A DNA stretch of 41,107 nt from Chloroflexota bacterium (GTDB lineage: Bacteria; Chloroflexota; UBA6077; SHYK01), in NCBI GenBank assembly GCA_016844585.1, contig JAERMM010000004.1, forward strand, positions 1-41,107, read 5' to 3'. The translations under genes and the position numbers were made by a program. Positions 18,749-30,100 of the stretch are shown one piece after another. Each line of letters begins with the position of its first letter. Position 1 is the stretch's first letter. The notes under the pieces are model-generated. The model was given only the letters and a program-made list of their open reading frames with translations. It did not search any database and had not been told where the DNA came from.

Positions 18749-19096
18749 CTAAGCCTCCTTTTCCGAGACGACCACCGTGATGTGGCTCGATCGCTTGTGC
18801 AATGAGCCGGCCCGCCCTCGAGCCTTAGGTCGGAAGCGACGAAGGGTCCGCCCCTCGTCGGCAATCACACGAACCACAACAAGGTTGTTGGGGTCAAGAT
18901 CGAAGTTATTCTCGGCGTTTGCAGCCGCAGATTTCACCGCCTTGAGAATCGGCGTGGACGCACGCTGTGGCATGAAGCGCAGCATGGACATTGCCACGCC
19001 GAGTGGCTTGCCCTTCACCGCGGCTCCGACGAGCCGCACCTTGCGCGCCGTCATTCGCACATTCCTGGCCACTGCCTGTATCTCGATCCCAGCCAT
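18749..19096 (-). CDS. rplV: 50S ribosomal protein L22
   Basis: 115 residues. L22 lines the peptide exit tunnel with its long beta-hairpin (near DEGRTLRRFRPKARGRAG). The opening AVARNVRMTARKVRLV is diagnostic. The ATG at 19096 has GGAG 5 bases upstream. Immediately before that lies the heptamer repeat array, so an upstream open frame through it is not coding. The stop is 3 bases before the rpsC TTG. Confidence 0.98.
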   Translation of the reverse strand: MAGIEIQAVARNVRMTARKVRLVGAAVKGKPLGVAMSMLRFMPQRASTPILKAVKSAAANAENNFDLDPNNLVVVRVIADEGRTLRRFRPKARGRAGSLHKRSSHITVVVSEKEA

Positions 19097-19107
19097 TTCT
19101 TCTCCGA

Positions 19108-19217
19108 GGTTACAGGGGACAGGGGACAGGGGACAGGGGACGGCTCGTCCCCACACCCCGCTCTGTAACCTGTAACCTGTCACCTGTCACCTGACTCGTG
19201 ACCTGCAACCTGTCACC
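19108..19217. repeat. Inverted array of 7-base repeats between rpsS and rplV
   Basis: On plus, 19108-19142 reads GGTTACA, three GGGGACA and one GGGGACG. From 19164 to 19217 the complement continues with TGTAACC twice, TGTCACC twice, a degenerate 12-mer, TGCAACC and TGTCACC. The two arms are related heptamers in opposite orientation (GGTTACA/GGGGACA against GGTNACA). Between them GGGGACG, GCT, CGTCCCC (19136-19152) forms a perfect 7-bp hairpin. GGTTACAGG at 19108-19116 can pair with 19169-19177. The last unit contains the rpsS TGA stop, so the array starts inside the gene end. It is not a CRISPR, lacking spacers and unit length. Confidence 0.9.
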
Positions 19218-19497
19218 TAACACGGGTTGCCTTCTCGCCGCGTGCGGTATGCCCACGAAAATGTCGCGTGGGCGCAAACTCCCCGAGCTTGTGTCCAACC
19301 ATGTTCTCGGTCATATAGATCGGAATGTGCCGTCTCCCGTCATGGATAGCCAGCGTGTGCCCCACCATCTGCGGAAAAATCGTGGAGGCTCGCGACCAGG
19401 TCTTCAGGACGACCTTTCGGCCGGTCTGATTCAGCAACTCCACCTTCCGGAGCAGTTTGACGTCAACATACGGACCCTTCTTGAGAGAACGACTCAT
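19213..19497 (-). CDS. rpsS: 30S ribosomal protein S19
   Basis: 94 residues. The canonical start [19 protein letters not shown], the core [28 protein letters not shown] and the end [15 protein letters not shown] are present. S19 binds S13 in the head near the A-site finger. AGGAGG lies 6 bases before the ATG. The last codons and the TGA stop lie inside the heptamer repeat array that separates this gene from rplV. Confidence 0.98.
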   Translation of the reverse strand: MSRSLKKGPYVDVKLLRKVELLNQTGRKVVLKTWSRASTIFPQMVGHTLAIHDGRRHIPIYMTENMVGHKLGEFAPTRHFRGHTARGEKATRVR

Positions 19498-19507
19498 TCA
19501 GGACCTC

Positions 19508-20335
19508 CTACTTCGAGCCGCGCCGGCGCACAATGTATTTGTCGGTGGCTTTGCGCCGTCGCGTTCGATACCCCATTGCCGGCTTACCCCAGGGAGTCTG
19601 CGGCTGCCCGCCCCGCGGCGCTTTACCCTCGCCACCACCATGTGGGTGGTCGTTCGGGTTCATGGCCGAGCCACGAACAGTTGGACGAATGCCGAGCCAA
19701 CGACTTCGCCCTGCCTTGCCGAGTTTCATTCCGGAGTGCTCGCGGTTGCCAACCTGTCCGATCGTGGCCATGCACGCGCAATGAATGCGATGCACCTCTC
19801 CTGAAGGAAGCCGGACCTGCGCCCAGTCCCCGTCTTTGGCCATCAGCTGCGCGGCATTCCCGGCGCCTCGAACCAGACGCCCTCCCTGGCCCGGGCGCAG
19901 CTCGAGGTTGTGAATTGCAGTCCCCGTCGGAATGTTTCGCAACGGAAGCGCGTTGCCCAAGGCGATCTCCGCCGTTGGCCCGCTCATAACACGCGCGCCG
20001 ATCTTTATTTCGTGCGGAGCGAGCATGTACCGCTTCTCGCCGTCCTCATACTCGATCAGCGCGATGCGGGCCGACCTATTTGGGTCGTACTCAACAGCCA
20101 AAACCGCTCCGGCCACACCCAGCTTGTCTCGCTTCCAATCGATGATGCGGTACTGCCGCTTGTGTCCTCCGCCTTGATGCCGGACGGAAATGCGCCCCTG
20201 GTTGTTGCGCCCCCCACGCTTGCGAAGGGGTTCGAGCAGATGCTTCTCCGGCTTGGTCTTGGTGACCTCCTCGAACGTGGAGCCCACCATGCCTCGTCGC
20301 CCTGGTGAGGTTGGCTTAAAGATTTTCGTCGGCAT
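19508..20335 (-). CDS. rplB: 50S ribosomal protein L2
   Basis: 275 residues, standard length. L2 supports the peptidyl transferase centre. Conserved blocks: [45 protein letters not shown], and the C-terminal [20 protein letters not shown] with the histidine of the active centre, then RGSK at the end. rpsS starts 10 bases downstream. Confidence 0.99.
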   Translation of the reverse strand: MPTKIFKPTSPGRRGMVGSTFEEVTKTKPEKHLLEPLRKRGGRNNQGRISVRHQGGGHKRQYRIIDWKRDKLGVAGAVLAVEYDPNRSARIALIEYEDGEKRYMLAPHEIKIGARVMSGPTAEIALGNALPLRNIPTGTAIHNLELRPGQGGRLVRGAGNAAQLMAKDGDWAQVRLPSGEVHRIHCACMATIGQVGNREHSGMKLGKAGRSRWLGIRPTVRGSAMNPNDHPHGGGEGKAPRGGQPQTPWGKPAMGYRTRRRKATDKYIVRRRGSK

Positions 20336-20365
20336 TGCTTTCCCTGACGGCGGCCGTACAAGAGT

Positions 20366-20391
20366 GATGCTCCGAGATCGCTCGGAGCATC
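20366..20391 (-). other. Perfect 11-bp hairpin between rplW and rplB
   Basis: GATGCTCCGAG (20366-20376) and CTCGGAGCATC (20381-20391) form a perfect stem with a 4-base loop in the 66-base gap. No U-run follows on the minus strand, so simple termination is unlikely. It could set mRNA stability or bind a regulator such as a ribosomal protein; that is inference. Confidence 0.6.
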
Positions 20392-20401
20392 TACCCGGCG
20401 C

Positions 20402-20686
20402 CTACACTCCCTGGAACAACTCGATGCGCTGACCCTCTTTGAGGCTCACGATGGCCTTCTTCCACGCGGTCGTCATCCCACGGCTCTTACCCATTCGCCG
20501 CATCTTGGGATGCACGTGAACGATGTTCACCGCTCGCACGTTCACCTTAAAGATCTCTTCGACAGCCCGCTTCACTTCGATCTTATTGGACGCGCGCGCA
20601 ACTTCAAACACGTACTGTCCGCCTTCTCCGAGCATGGTGCTTTTTTCGGTGATCACCGGTCGGCGAAGTATCTCTCGCGCATTCAT
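20402..20686 (-). CDS. rplW: 50S ribosomal protein L23
   Basis: 94 residues. L23 is the main docking site for trigger factor and SRP at the tunnel exit. The start REILRRPVITEKSTML, the core YVFEVARASNKIEVKRAVEEIFKV and the basic RRMGKSRGMTTAWKKAIVSL are diagnostic. It lies 11 bases after rplD; a hairpin follows before rplB. Confidence 0.98.
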   Translation of the reverse strand: MNAREILRRPVITEKSTMLGEGGQYVFEVARASNKIEVKRAVEEIFKVNVRAVNIVHVHPKMRRMGKSRGMTTAWKKAIVSLKEGQRIELFQGV

Positions 20687-20697
20687 GGTGATCCGCC

Positions 20698-21351
20698 TTA
20701 CGCCGCCGCGACCGGCTGATATTCTTCGCCCAGCAGCAGCTTTGTAACCGGCTCAACGGCATCCCTGGCAAATACCACGGCCCCAGCCTGCAAGACATCC
20801 AGAAGACTCAGACCGTTAGGAAGAGCGACATGAACGTTCGCCAGATTCCCCGACGCCTTTCGCATCGAATCGTCCACCGAGGACAGCACCAGAATCGCGT
20901 CGACGTCGGCGACCCCAAGCACCTTCAGGACGCCCAACAAATCTTTCGTTCGGGGCGCCGCCAGCGTGAAGCTGTCGACGACCATAACGGCCCCGGACGC
21001 CACCTTGTCCGACAGCGCCGACCGCAACGCCAGACGTCGCATCTTCCGCGGCAGCCGCTGATGGTAGCTGCGAGGATGCGGCCCGAAAACCACACCACCC
21101 CCGCGCCAATGGGGAGCTCGCGTTGATCCCTGCCGCGCTCTGCCCGTGCCCTTCTGTCTCCATGGCTTCCTGCCGCCTCCGGCCACCCGACCACGGGTCT
21201 TCGTTTCCGACGTACCTTGCCGCATATTCGCCAGGTGCGCCACGACGGCCTGATGCAGCACCGCACGATTTGGCTCGATCCCAAAGACCCGCTCGTCGAG
21301 TGTTAGTGAACCAACGTTTCCACCAGACAGGTCTCGTACGTCCACGTCCAT
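20698..21351 (-). CDS. rplD: 50S ribosomal protein L4
   Basis: 217 residues. The tunnel loop (TKTRGRVAGGGRKPWRQKGTGRARQG, seen in parts at about 55-80) and GPHPRSYHQRLPRKMRRLALRSALSDK are conserved. L4 lines the exit tunnel and in some bacteria represses the S10 operon. The ATG follows the rplC stop by 3 bases. Confidence 0.98.
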   Translation of the reverse strand: MDVDVRDLSGGNVGSLTLDERVFGIEPNRAVLHQAVVAHLANMRQGTSETKTRGRVAGGGRKPWRQKGTGRARQGSTRAPHWRGGGVVFGPHPRSYHQRLPRKMRRLALRSALSDKVASGAVMVVDSFTLAAPRTKDLLGVLKVLGVADVDAILVLSSVDDSMRKASGNLANVHVALPNGLSLLDVLQAGAVVFARDAVEPVTKLLLGEEYQPVAAA

Positions 21352-21354
21352 TCG

Positions 21355-21984
21355 TTACTCCGTCGTCCGTCCGGCGACCTTCTTGATCGTTACGATGGCC
21401 CCCGACGGACCCGGAATGGCGCCTTTGACAGCCAGCAAATTCCGCTCGGCGTCGATTGCGAGCACGACCAGATTCTTCACCGTCACGCGCTCGCCGCCCA
21501 TACGCCCGGCCATCCGCGTTCCCTTGAGCACGCGCCCGGGGGTCGTGCCGGCGCCCGACGAGCCAGCCGCCCGCCACCGATCCGACTGACCATGCGTCTT
21601 CGGCCCACCATGGAATCCATGCCGCTTTACGACGCCTGCGAACCCATGCCCTTTCGACGTTCCCACCACGTCGACGATGTCGCCCGCCTCAAACACCGAC
21701 ACATCGAACTTCTGACCAACAGCCAACTCCGCCTCGGCGTCGAACGGGACCTCGCGGAGGTGCTTCAGTTTCGGAACCCCGCGCAGATGCCCGGCCTCGG
21801 GCTTGGTCAGCCTTTTCGTCTCGTCGAAACCGATTTGGACGGCACGGTACCCGTCCCTATCCACGGACTTGATCTGAGTCACGTAGCAGGGGCCGACCGA
21901 CACGAGCGTGGTGCCCACCACGGCACCGGCCGAATCGACCAGACGGCCCATTCGCAACTTCTTTCCGAGCAGTGCACGAATCAT
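21355..21984 (-). CDS. rplC: 50S ribosomal protein L3
   Basis: 209 residues. L3 is an early assembly protein near the peptidyl transferase centre. It begins MIRALLGKKLRMGRLVD; the central loop contains GFAGVVKRHGFHGGPKTHGQS and RVLKGTRMAGRMGGERVTVKNL, both diagnostic. AAAGG lies 7 bases before the ATG. The 75-base gap to rpsJ shows no promoter I trust. Confidence 0.98.
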   Translation of the reverse strand: MIRALLGKKLRMGRLVDSAGAVVGTTLVSVGPCYVTQIKSVDRDGYRAVQIGFDETKRLTKPEAGHLRGVPKLKHLREVPFDAEAELAVGQKFDVSVFEAGDIVDVVGTSKGHGFAGVVKRHGFHGGPKTHGQSDRWRAAGSSGAGTTPGRVLKGTRMAGRMGGERVTVKNLVVLAIDAERNLLAVKGAIPGPSGAIVTIKKVAGRTTE

Positions 21985-22059
21985 TCGGGAGCCTTTGCAC
22001 TCGCCAATTCTTCGAACAGCCCTCCGACTAACTCGGCTGCCCTTCGCTCGATAACCGCT

Positions 22060-22374
22060 TTAGAGCTTGATCTCGATGTCAACGCCGGACGCGAGATTCA
22101 GACGCATCAGCGCGTCAACCGTCCTGGGGCTTGGCTCCAAGACGTCGATCAGCCGCTTATGAGTCCGCATCTCAAACTGCTCTCGTGAGTCCTTGTCGAT
22201 GAACGGTGACCGAATCACGCAGAACTTCTCGATCCTCGTCGGGAGAGGAATCGGCCCCGCAACCTGGGCCCCCGTGCGTTCCGCCGTATCAACGATCTGC
22301 TGCGCGGCCTGGTCCAGACTCTTATGGTCAAACGCCTTGAGCCGAATCCGAATCCGCTGACGAAGTCGAGCCAC
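22060..22374 (-). CDS. rpsJ: 30S ribosomal protein S10
   Basis: 104 residues. S10 also acts with NusB in antitermination. Conserved blocks are [51 protein letters not shown] and [20 protein letters not shown]. The GTG start lies 3 bases after the tuf stop, so translation is probably coupled to EF-Tu. It opens the S10 gene order. Confidence 0.98.
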   Translation of the reverse strand: MARLRQRIRIRLKAFDHKSLDQAAQQIVDTAERTGAQVAGPIPLPTRIEKFCVIRSPFIDKDSREQFEMRTHKRLIDVLEPSPRTVDALMRLNLASGVDIEIKL

Positions 22375-22377
22375 TGT

Positions 22378-23577
22378 TTACGCCTGTACCGCTGTAATGA
22401 CTCCGGCGCCGACTGTGCGCCCACCCTCGCGGATGGCGAACCGCAACCCCTCTTCGATGGCGACAGGGGTTATCAACTCGACATCCATGCGGACGTTGTC
22501 ACCAGGCATGACCATCTCAGTCCCTTCTGGGAGCTTCACGTTGCCTGTTACATCTGTCGTCCGCAGATAAATCTGCGGACGGTAGCCGTTGAAGAACGGC
22601 GTGTGACGACCACCTTCTTCCTTGCTGAGGACGTAGACCTCGGCGGCGAACTTCTTGAGTGGTCGTACGCTGGCGGGCTTCGCCAGGACCATTCCGCGCT
22701 CGACATCATCGCGCTCCACCCCGCGGAGCAGGCACCCGACGTTGTCGCCGGCCTCGCCCTGGTCGAGGAGCTTCTTGAACATCTCAACGCCAGTGACGAC
22801 CGTCTTGCGAGTATCGCGAATGCCGACGATCTCAACCTCTTCGCCGACCTTTACGACGCCGCGCTCGATTCGTCCGGTCACGACAGTACCGCGGCCCTTG
22901 ATTCCGAACACATCTTCGATCGGCATGAGGAAGGTCTTATCAATTGCACGAACCGGCGTCGGGATGTAACTGTCGACGGCGTCCATGAGATCCCAGATGC
23001 ACTGGAACTCAGGAGCGGTCGGGTCGGTTGACTGGCTGCTCAGAGCGCCCAACGCGCTCCCTCGAACGATCGGAAGATCGTCGCCCGGGAAGCCGTGCTT
23101 GACCAGGAGCTCGCGAAGCTCCATCTCGACCAGCTCGAGAAGCTCTTCGTCGTCCATCGCGTCCACCTTATTCAGAAAGACGACCATGGCCGGCACTTCA
23201 ACCTGTCGCGCCAGTAGGATGTGCTCGCGCGTCTGAGGCATCGGGCCATCGGGCGCGGAAACCACCAGGATCGCCCCGTCCATCTGGGCGGCGCCGGTGA
23301 TCATGTTCTTGATGTAGTCGGCATGGCCCGGGCAGTCGACGTGGGCGTAGTGCCGCTTCTCCGTCTCGTATTCAACGTGGGCGATGGCAATAGTAATGCC
23401 TCGCGCTCGCTCTTCAGGAGCATTGTCGATCGAGTCGAAGCTGCGGAACGACGACCCGCCCTTGAGCGCCAGCGTCTTGGTGATCGCAGCCGTCAGTGTC
23501 GTCTTGCCGTGGTCCACGTGCCCGATTGTGCCAACGTTGACATGCGGCTTCGTCCGCTCGAATTTCTTCTTCGCCAT
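22378..23577 (-). CDS. tuf: Elongation factor Tu
   Basis: 399 residues of the GTPase delivering aminoacyl-tRNA. G1 GHVDHGKT is at 19-26, G3 DCPGH at about 80-84, G4 NKVD near 135. Domains 2 and 3 follow with [13 protein letters not shown] and a C terminus [11 protein letters not shown]. The ATG at 23577 has GGAGG 10 bases upstream; an in-frame extension of 24 codons is not conserved. It has its own 281-base leader region with a hairpin and a possible promoter. Confidence 0.99.
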   Translation of the reverse strand: MAKKKFERTKPHVNVGTIGHVDHGKTTLTAAITKTLALKGGSSFRSFDSIDNAPEERARGITIAIAHVEYETEKRHYAHVDCPGHADYIKNMITGAAQMDGAILVVSAPDGPMPQTREHILLARQVEVPAMVVFLNKVDAMDDEELLELVEMELRELLVKHGFPGDDLPIVRGSALGALSSQSTDPTAPEFQCIWDLMDAVDSYIPTPVRAIDKTFLMPIEDVFGIKGRGTVVTGRIERGVVKVGEEVEIVGIRDTRKTVVTGVEMFKKLLDQGEAGDNVGCLLRGVERDDVERGMVLAKPASVRPLKKFAAEVYVLSKEEGGRHTPFFNGYRPQIYLRTTDVTGNVKLPEGTEMVMPGDNVRMDVELITPVAIEEGLRFAIREGGRTVGAGVITAVQA

Positions 23578-23620
23578 GTGACAAAGACCTCCGTCTTCTC
23601 GAGTGTCAATTGAGTCCCAC

Positions 23621-23649
23621 GTGCGCCCGCCGCGATGCGGAGGGCGCAC
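23621..23649 (-). promoter_or_regulatory. Hairpin in the tuf leader
   Basis: GTGCGCCC (23621-23628) pairs with GGGCGCAC (23642-23649). An inner CCGC/GCGG stem with a GAT loop extends it to 12 base pairs with a single opposed G/A mismatch. It starts about 44 bases before the tuf ATG. No U-run follows, so it is more likely a leader structure or processing site than a terminator. Confidence 0.55.
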
Positions 23650-23787
23650 GATCTATCCTGTACGTCAAGCACGAAGCAGCCGACACAGGGGAGGCAGCGC
23701 GCGAGTCGCAGCGCTAACCCAGACGTTCTTTTACAAGTGCGCGGAGCGCATACTCAGCACAGGGACAACGCGGACAGCGCAAAGGGC

Positions 23788-23796
23788 AGTGTATCA
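23788..23796 (-). promoter_or_regulatory. Candidate extended -10 promoter upstream of tuf
   Basis: On the minus strand TGATACACT fits the extended -10 form TGn followed by a four-of-six -10 hexamer. No good -35 hexamer lies 16-18 bases upstream. It would give a leader of about 200 bases that includes the tuf hairpin. The remainder of the 281-base fusA-tuf gap shows no tRNA or coding frame. Confidence 0.3.
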
Positions 23797-23858
23797 CAAC
23801 GCCGGACGCCTACGCCAGACGCGCCGGCCGAATTTTCCGTCAGCGCTCGCAAACAGTC

Positions 23859-25931
<2,073 letters not shown>

Positions 25932-25939
25932 TGTTCTCC

Positions 25940-26410
25940 TTACCAGCGATAGTGCGCAAAAGCCTTATTCGCCTCTGCCATACGGTGGGTATCGTCCCGC
26001 CGTTTGACAGTGGCGCCCTGGCCGCGCGAAGCATCCAGTATTTCCGCTGAGAGCTTGTCCGCCATCGTCTTGCCGGGGCGGCTTCGAGCCGAGCCGATAA
26101 GCCAGCGCATTGCGAGTGAGATGCGCCGATCACCACGGATTTCCACCGGCACCTGATACGTGGCGCCGCCCACGCGGCGTGGCTTGACCTCGAGCACAGG
26201 AGTTGCGTTGCGCATCGCCTGGTCGAACACGTCGACCGGGTTCTGATGGGCCTGCCGCTCCACGTTGTCGAGGGCGCGGTAGATGATGCGCTCAGCGAGA
26301 CTCTTCTTCCCGCCCAGCATCATCTTATTGATGAACTTTGAGAGCGTTCGGCTTCCGTATTTCGGGTCTGGAGGGACCTCGCGTCGGACTACGTGGGCTC
26401 GTCTCGGCAT
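25940..26410 (-). CDS. rpsG: 30S ribosomal protein S7
   Basis: 156 residues, standard. S7 nucleates the 30S head and in E. coli represses the str operon. It begins [20 protein letters not shown] and shows [29 protein letters not shown] and the C-terminal [28 protein letters not shown] lies 7 bases before the ATG. A 206-base gap without a clear promoter separates it from rpsL. Confidence 0.99.
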   Translation of the reverse strand: MPRRAHVVRREVPPDPKYGSRTLSKFINKMMLGGKKSLAERIIYRALDNVERQAHQNPVDVFDQAMRNATPVLEVKPRRVGGATYQVPVEIRGDRRISLAMRWLIGSARSRPGKTMADKLSAEILDASRGQGATVKRRDDTHRMAEANKAFAHYRW

Positions 26411-26601
26411 ATGAGCGCCTCCTCGCGCAATCGGAGTAGTTCGCGACTGTCGTCATGGACATCGATCTGCGGAATCCACAGGCAAGGCCCGAGGGGTCCG
26501 GCATGAGTGAACGGGCCCACGTCTACCGCGAGGTGGACGCGATACCAACGGGCAGGCTGAACCGGCTCGCACGCTCACGAAACCGGCTGTTCGGCCGCTG
26601 A

Positions 26602-26621
26602 GCTAGCCTATTCTGGCTAGC
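26602..26621 (-). other. Stem-loop spanning the rpsL stop codon
   Basis: GCTAGCC (26602-26608) and GGCTAGC (26615-26621) form a 7-bp stem with a 6-base loop. The rpsL TAG stop (26617-26619) is inside one arm. No U-run follows, so terminator function is doubtful. It opens the 206-base gap before rpsG. Confidence 0.45.
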
Positions 26622-27048
26622 GGCGGGTGCCCGGGGTTTCTTTCGCCTTCGTTCCGTACTTGGACCGGCCCTTTTTCCTTTCGCGCACACCCTGCGCGTC
26701 GAGGGCACCCCTTATGACATGATAGCGGACGCCGGGCAGGTCCTTAACGCGTCCGCCTCGAATGAGCACCACCGAGTGCTCCTGCAGGTTGTGGCCCTCG
26801 CCCGGGATGTAGGCGGTGACCTCCATCCCGTTGGACAACCGGACTCGCGCGATCTTGCGAAGTGCCGAGTTCGGTTTTTTCGGTGTGGTCGTGCGAACCT
26901 GCAGGCACACGCCACGCTTCTGAGGTGAGCCCCTGCCCCGTCGAACCTTGCCACGCAAGGAGTTCAACTGGAACCGCAGAGCCGGAGCAGTCGTCTTCTT
27001 GTGAATCTTCTCCCGACCCTTCCGGATCAGCTGGTTAATCGTCGGCAC
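26617..27048 (-). CDS. rpsL: 30S ribosomal protein S12
   Basis: 143 residues with a short C-terminal extension. S12 sits at the decoding centre. The two streptomycin-determining regions are wild type: [11 protein letters not shown] and [13 protein letters not shown] with both lysines, and the aspartate that is methylthiolated in many bacteria. The start is GTG (27048) preceded by GAGGAA; the conserved N terminus [11 protein letters not shown] follows at once. rpoC ends 74 bases upstream. Confidence 0.98.
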   Translation of the reverse strand: MPTINQLIRKGREKIHKKTTAPALRFQLNSLRGKVRRGRGSPQKRGVCLQVRTTTPKKPNSALRKIARVRLSNGMEVTAYIPGEGHNLQEHSVVLIRGGRVKDLPGVRYHVIRGALDAQGVRERKKGRSKYGTKAKETPGTRR

Positions 27049-27122
27049 GCACGTTCCTCGCCTCTCCGCTCACCCGCGGCATTCGGGGCAGACCCCGCAT
27101 GCAGACCAAGCAAGCACGCATT

Positions 27123-30100
27123 CTATTCTTCGAGTACGGAGGTGTCAAGCTGCGGCGTAGGTTCGAAGAACGCCGACATCGCCTCGGAGGCCAGCTGCCG
27201 CTGCCGGCGCGCCTCGAGGCGCGCCACCAACCCAGAGCCCGCGGGAATCAGCTTGCCAATAATGACGTTCTCCTTGAGCCCCATGAGATGATCGACCTTC
27301 CCCATGAGCGCTGCGTCGGTCAAAACGCGTGTCGTTTCCTGGAAGGATGCAGCTGCAAGGAAGCTCTCCGTGTTCAGCGAAGCCTTCGTTACTCCGAGCA
27401 GCACCGGGCGCGCCGTGGCTGGCTCGCCGCCCTCCGCGAGCACCTCACGGTTGATCTCCTCATACTCGAATCGGTCGACCAACTCGTCGCGCAACAGCGC
27501 GCTGTCGCCCGGATCGTCTACCCGCAGCTTGCGCAGCATCATGCGAACGATCACCTCGACGTGCTTGTCATTGATCGTCACACCCTGCGAACGGTACACA
27601 GCCTGAACCTCGTCGACCAGGTACCGGTACGCCGCCTCTCGACCCTGAATGCTCAGGATCTCCTGCGGGTCGCGGGATCCGTCGGTCAACTGTTCGCCTG
27701 CCGCGACAACCTGGCCCTCCTCGACGCGAACTCGCGCCTGTGCCGGTACGCGGTACTCTCGCTCGTCTTTGTCTTCCGCGATCACTGCCACCAGAGCGAT
27801 GGGCAACGGGCTGCCATCCTCCGCTGAGACGCCGTCCGGAGTCCGCACCTCTACGGTTCCTGAGAGCTGGGCCAAGATCGGGCTCCCCACCTCGGGACTC
27901 GGTGGGGTCGCAAGCGGGTGGCCGGCGTCGATCCACTGCCCGTCCGTCACTTCGACCTGGTAGCCAGGGGGTACTTCGTGATCGTCCCGATAGGTTTCGC
28001 GTGAGATGACGCGAACCAGGCGTGCATCTTCCAGCCGCTGCAACTCCACAATGCCATCGATCTCCGAGAGCACGGCCTTCCCCTTGGGCTGGCGCGCCTC
28101 GAACAACTCCTCGACGCGTGGCAGACCGGTGGTGATGTCCAGACCACCCGCGACACCACCGGTGTGGAACGTGCGCATCGTCAACTGCGTGCCCGGCTCG
28201 CCGATGGACTGAGCCGCGACGATTCCAACCGGGTCGCCGATCTTCACCGTAGAGCGCGTGCCCATATGCCAGCCATAACACTTCTGGCACATTCCGTGAC
28301 GTGATTCGCACACCAGAGGCGAGCGTAGCTGCACCCTGTCGATCTTCGTGGCGGCCGCGATCAGATCCCGTTTGTCCTCGTCGATTTCCTCGTTGCGGTC
28401 CACCAGCACTTCACCGGTCTCTGGATCGATGATTGGTAAGGCGGGAATGCGCCCGACAAGCTGATCAACGCGATGCTGACGCCGCGACGGATCGCCGAAA
28501 TCGTCGATCCACACGCCGCCCTCAGTACCACAATCCTCGTCGTAGACGATGAGGCTCTGCGAAACGTCGATGAGTCGCCGCGTGAGGTATCCCGAGTCTG
28601 ACGTCTTGATGGCCGTGTCGGCAAGCCCCTTGCGGGCGCCGTGCGTCGATAGGAAGTACTCCAACACCGACAGCCCATCGCGGAAGCTTGCCCGAATGGG
28701 CAACTCGATGATTCGCCCCGATGGATCGGCCATCAATCCACGCATGCCGGACATCTGCGCGATCTGCTGGACATTACCCTTAGCTCCCGACTGCGCCATC
28801 ATGTGGACGGAGTCGAACGGATCGAGGGCGCGTTCGACGGCGTGAGTGATCTCCTCCTTCGCGCGCGTCCAGACCTCGATGACCTCGTTGTAGCGCTCCT
28901 CGTCGGTGATAAGACCTCTGCGGTAGTCGCGCTCGATGCGCGTAACCTCGGACTCCGCACGGGCGAGGATCTCCGGCTTTTCCGGTGGGATCTTGATGTC
29001 GCTGATGGCAATCGTGATGCCCGACACCGTGGCGTAATGGAACCCGATCGTCTTGATCTCGTCCAGTACCGCGGCCGTCGCATTGTTCCCATACGCCCGA
29101 ATCATACGGGCGACCAGCGTTTTCAGGCTGCCCTTATCCATGGTCTGATTCTGGAACTCGATGGGCTCGGCGCCCGCGCTTTTGAGCGTCGATGACACGG
29201 CCTCATTGAAGATGATCCGACCGACGCTTGTCTTGATTCGCTCCGTCCCGTTGCCATCGGCGGCTGGGACTCGGACCTCAATCTCGCTCTTCAGGTCTAC
29301 CTCTTCGAGATCGTAGGCAAGGCGAGCATCGTCTAGGCTCGCAAAGAGCCCATGCTCCCCTTTCCCCCCTGGCCGGATCATGGTGAGGTAGTAGCAGCCG
29401 AGCACCATGTCCAGGGTGGGAGCCGTGACAGGCTCCCCATTGGATGGCTGAACGAGATTGCGCACAGACAGCATCAGATTGCGCGCTTCGTCCTTCGCCG
29501 CCGCGGACAGCGGGACGTGTACCGCCATCTGGTCGCCATCGAAGTCCGCGTTGAATGCTGCGCACACAAGTGGGTGAATCTGGATGGCACTGCCCTCGAT
29601 CAGCACCGGCTGGAACGCCTGGATGCCCAGGCGGTGGAGCGTGGGCGCGCGGTTCAGCAAGACCGGATGGTCCTGAATGACCTCCTCGAGCACGTCCCAC
29701 ACCTCAGGACGCACTCGCTCTACCAGGCGTTTGGCGCTCTTGATGTTGTGGACAATGCCACGTTCTACGAGCTTCTCCATGACAAAGGGCTTGAACAATT
29801 CAAGCGCCATTCGCTTTGGCAGCCCGCACTGACCGAGTTTCAGATTCGGTCCGACGACGATGACCGACCGCCCCGAGTAGTCGACTCGCTTCCCCAGAAG
29901 GTTCTGGCGGAACCGCCCCTGCTTTCCTTTGAGCATGTCCGACAGGCTCTTCAGCTTGTGGTTGCTCGAACCGGCGACGGCCCGACCATGTCGCCCGTTG
30001 TCAATAAGCGAGTCTACAGCCTCCTGGAGCATGCGCTTCTCGTTGCGCACAATGATCTCCGGTGCCCCAAGCTCCTGCAGCCGCTTCAAGCGGTTGTTGC

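Noticed and set aside
19108-19217. Heptamer array considered as a CRISPR
   Set aside because: Units are 7 bases, contiguous, without spacers, and inverted around a centre. No cas gene is present.
23650-23858. Possible tRNA gene between fusA and tuf
   Set aside because: No GTTCRANYC T-loop or paired acceptor arms were found on either strand.
26411-26616. Promoter TTGGTA-N17-TAGACG upstream of rpsG
   Set aside because: Only four and three matches to consensus; not better than expected by chance in 206 bases.
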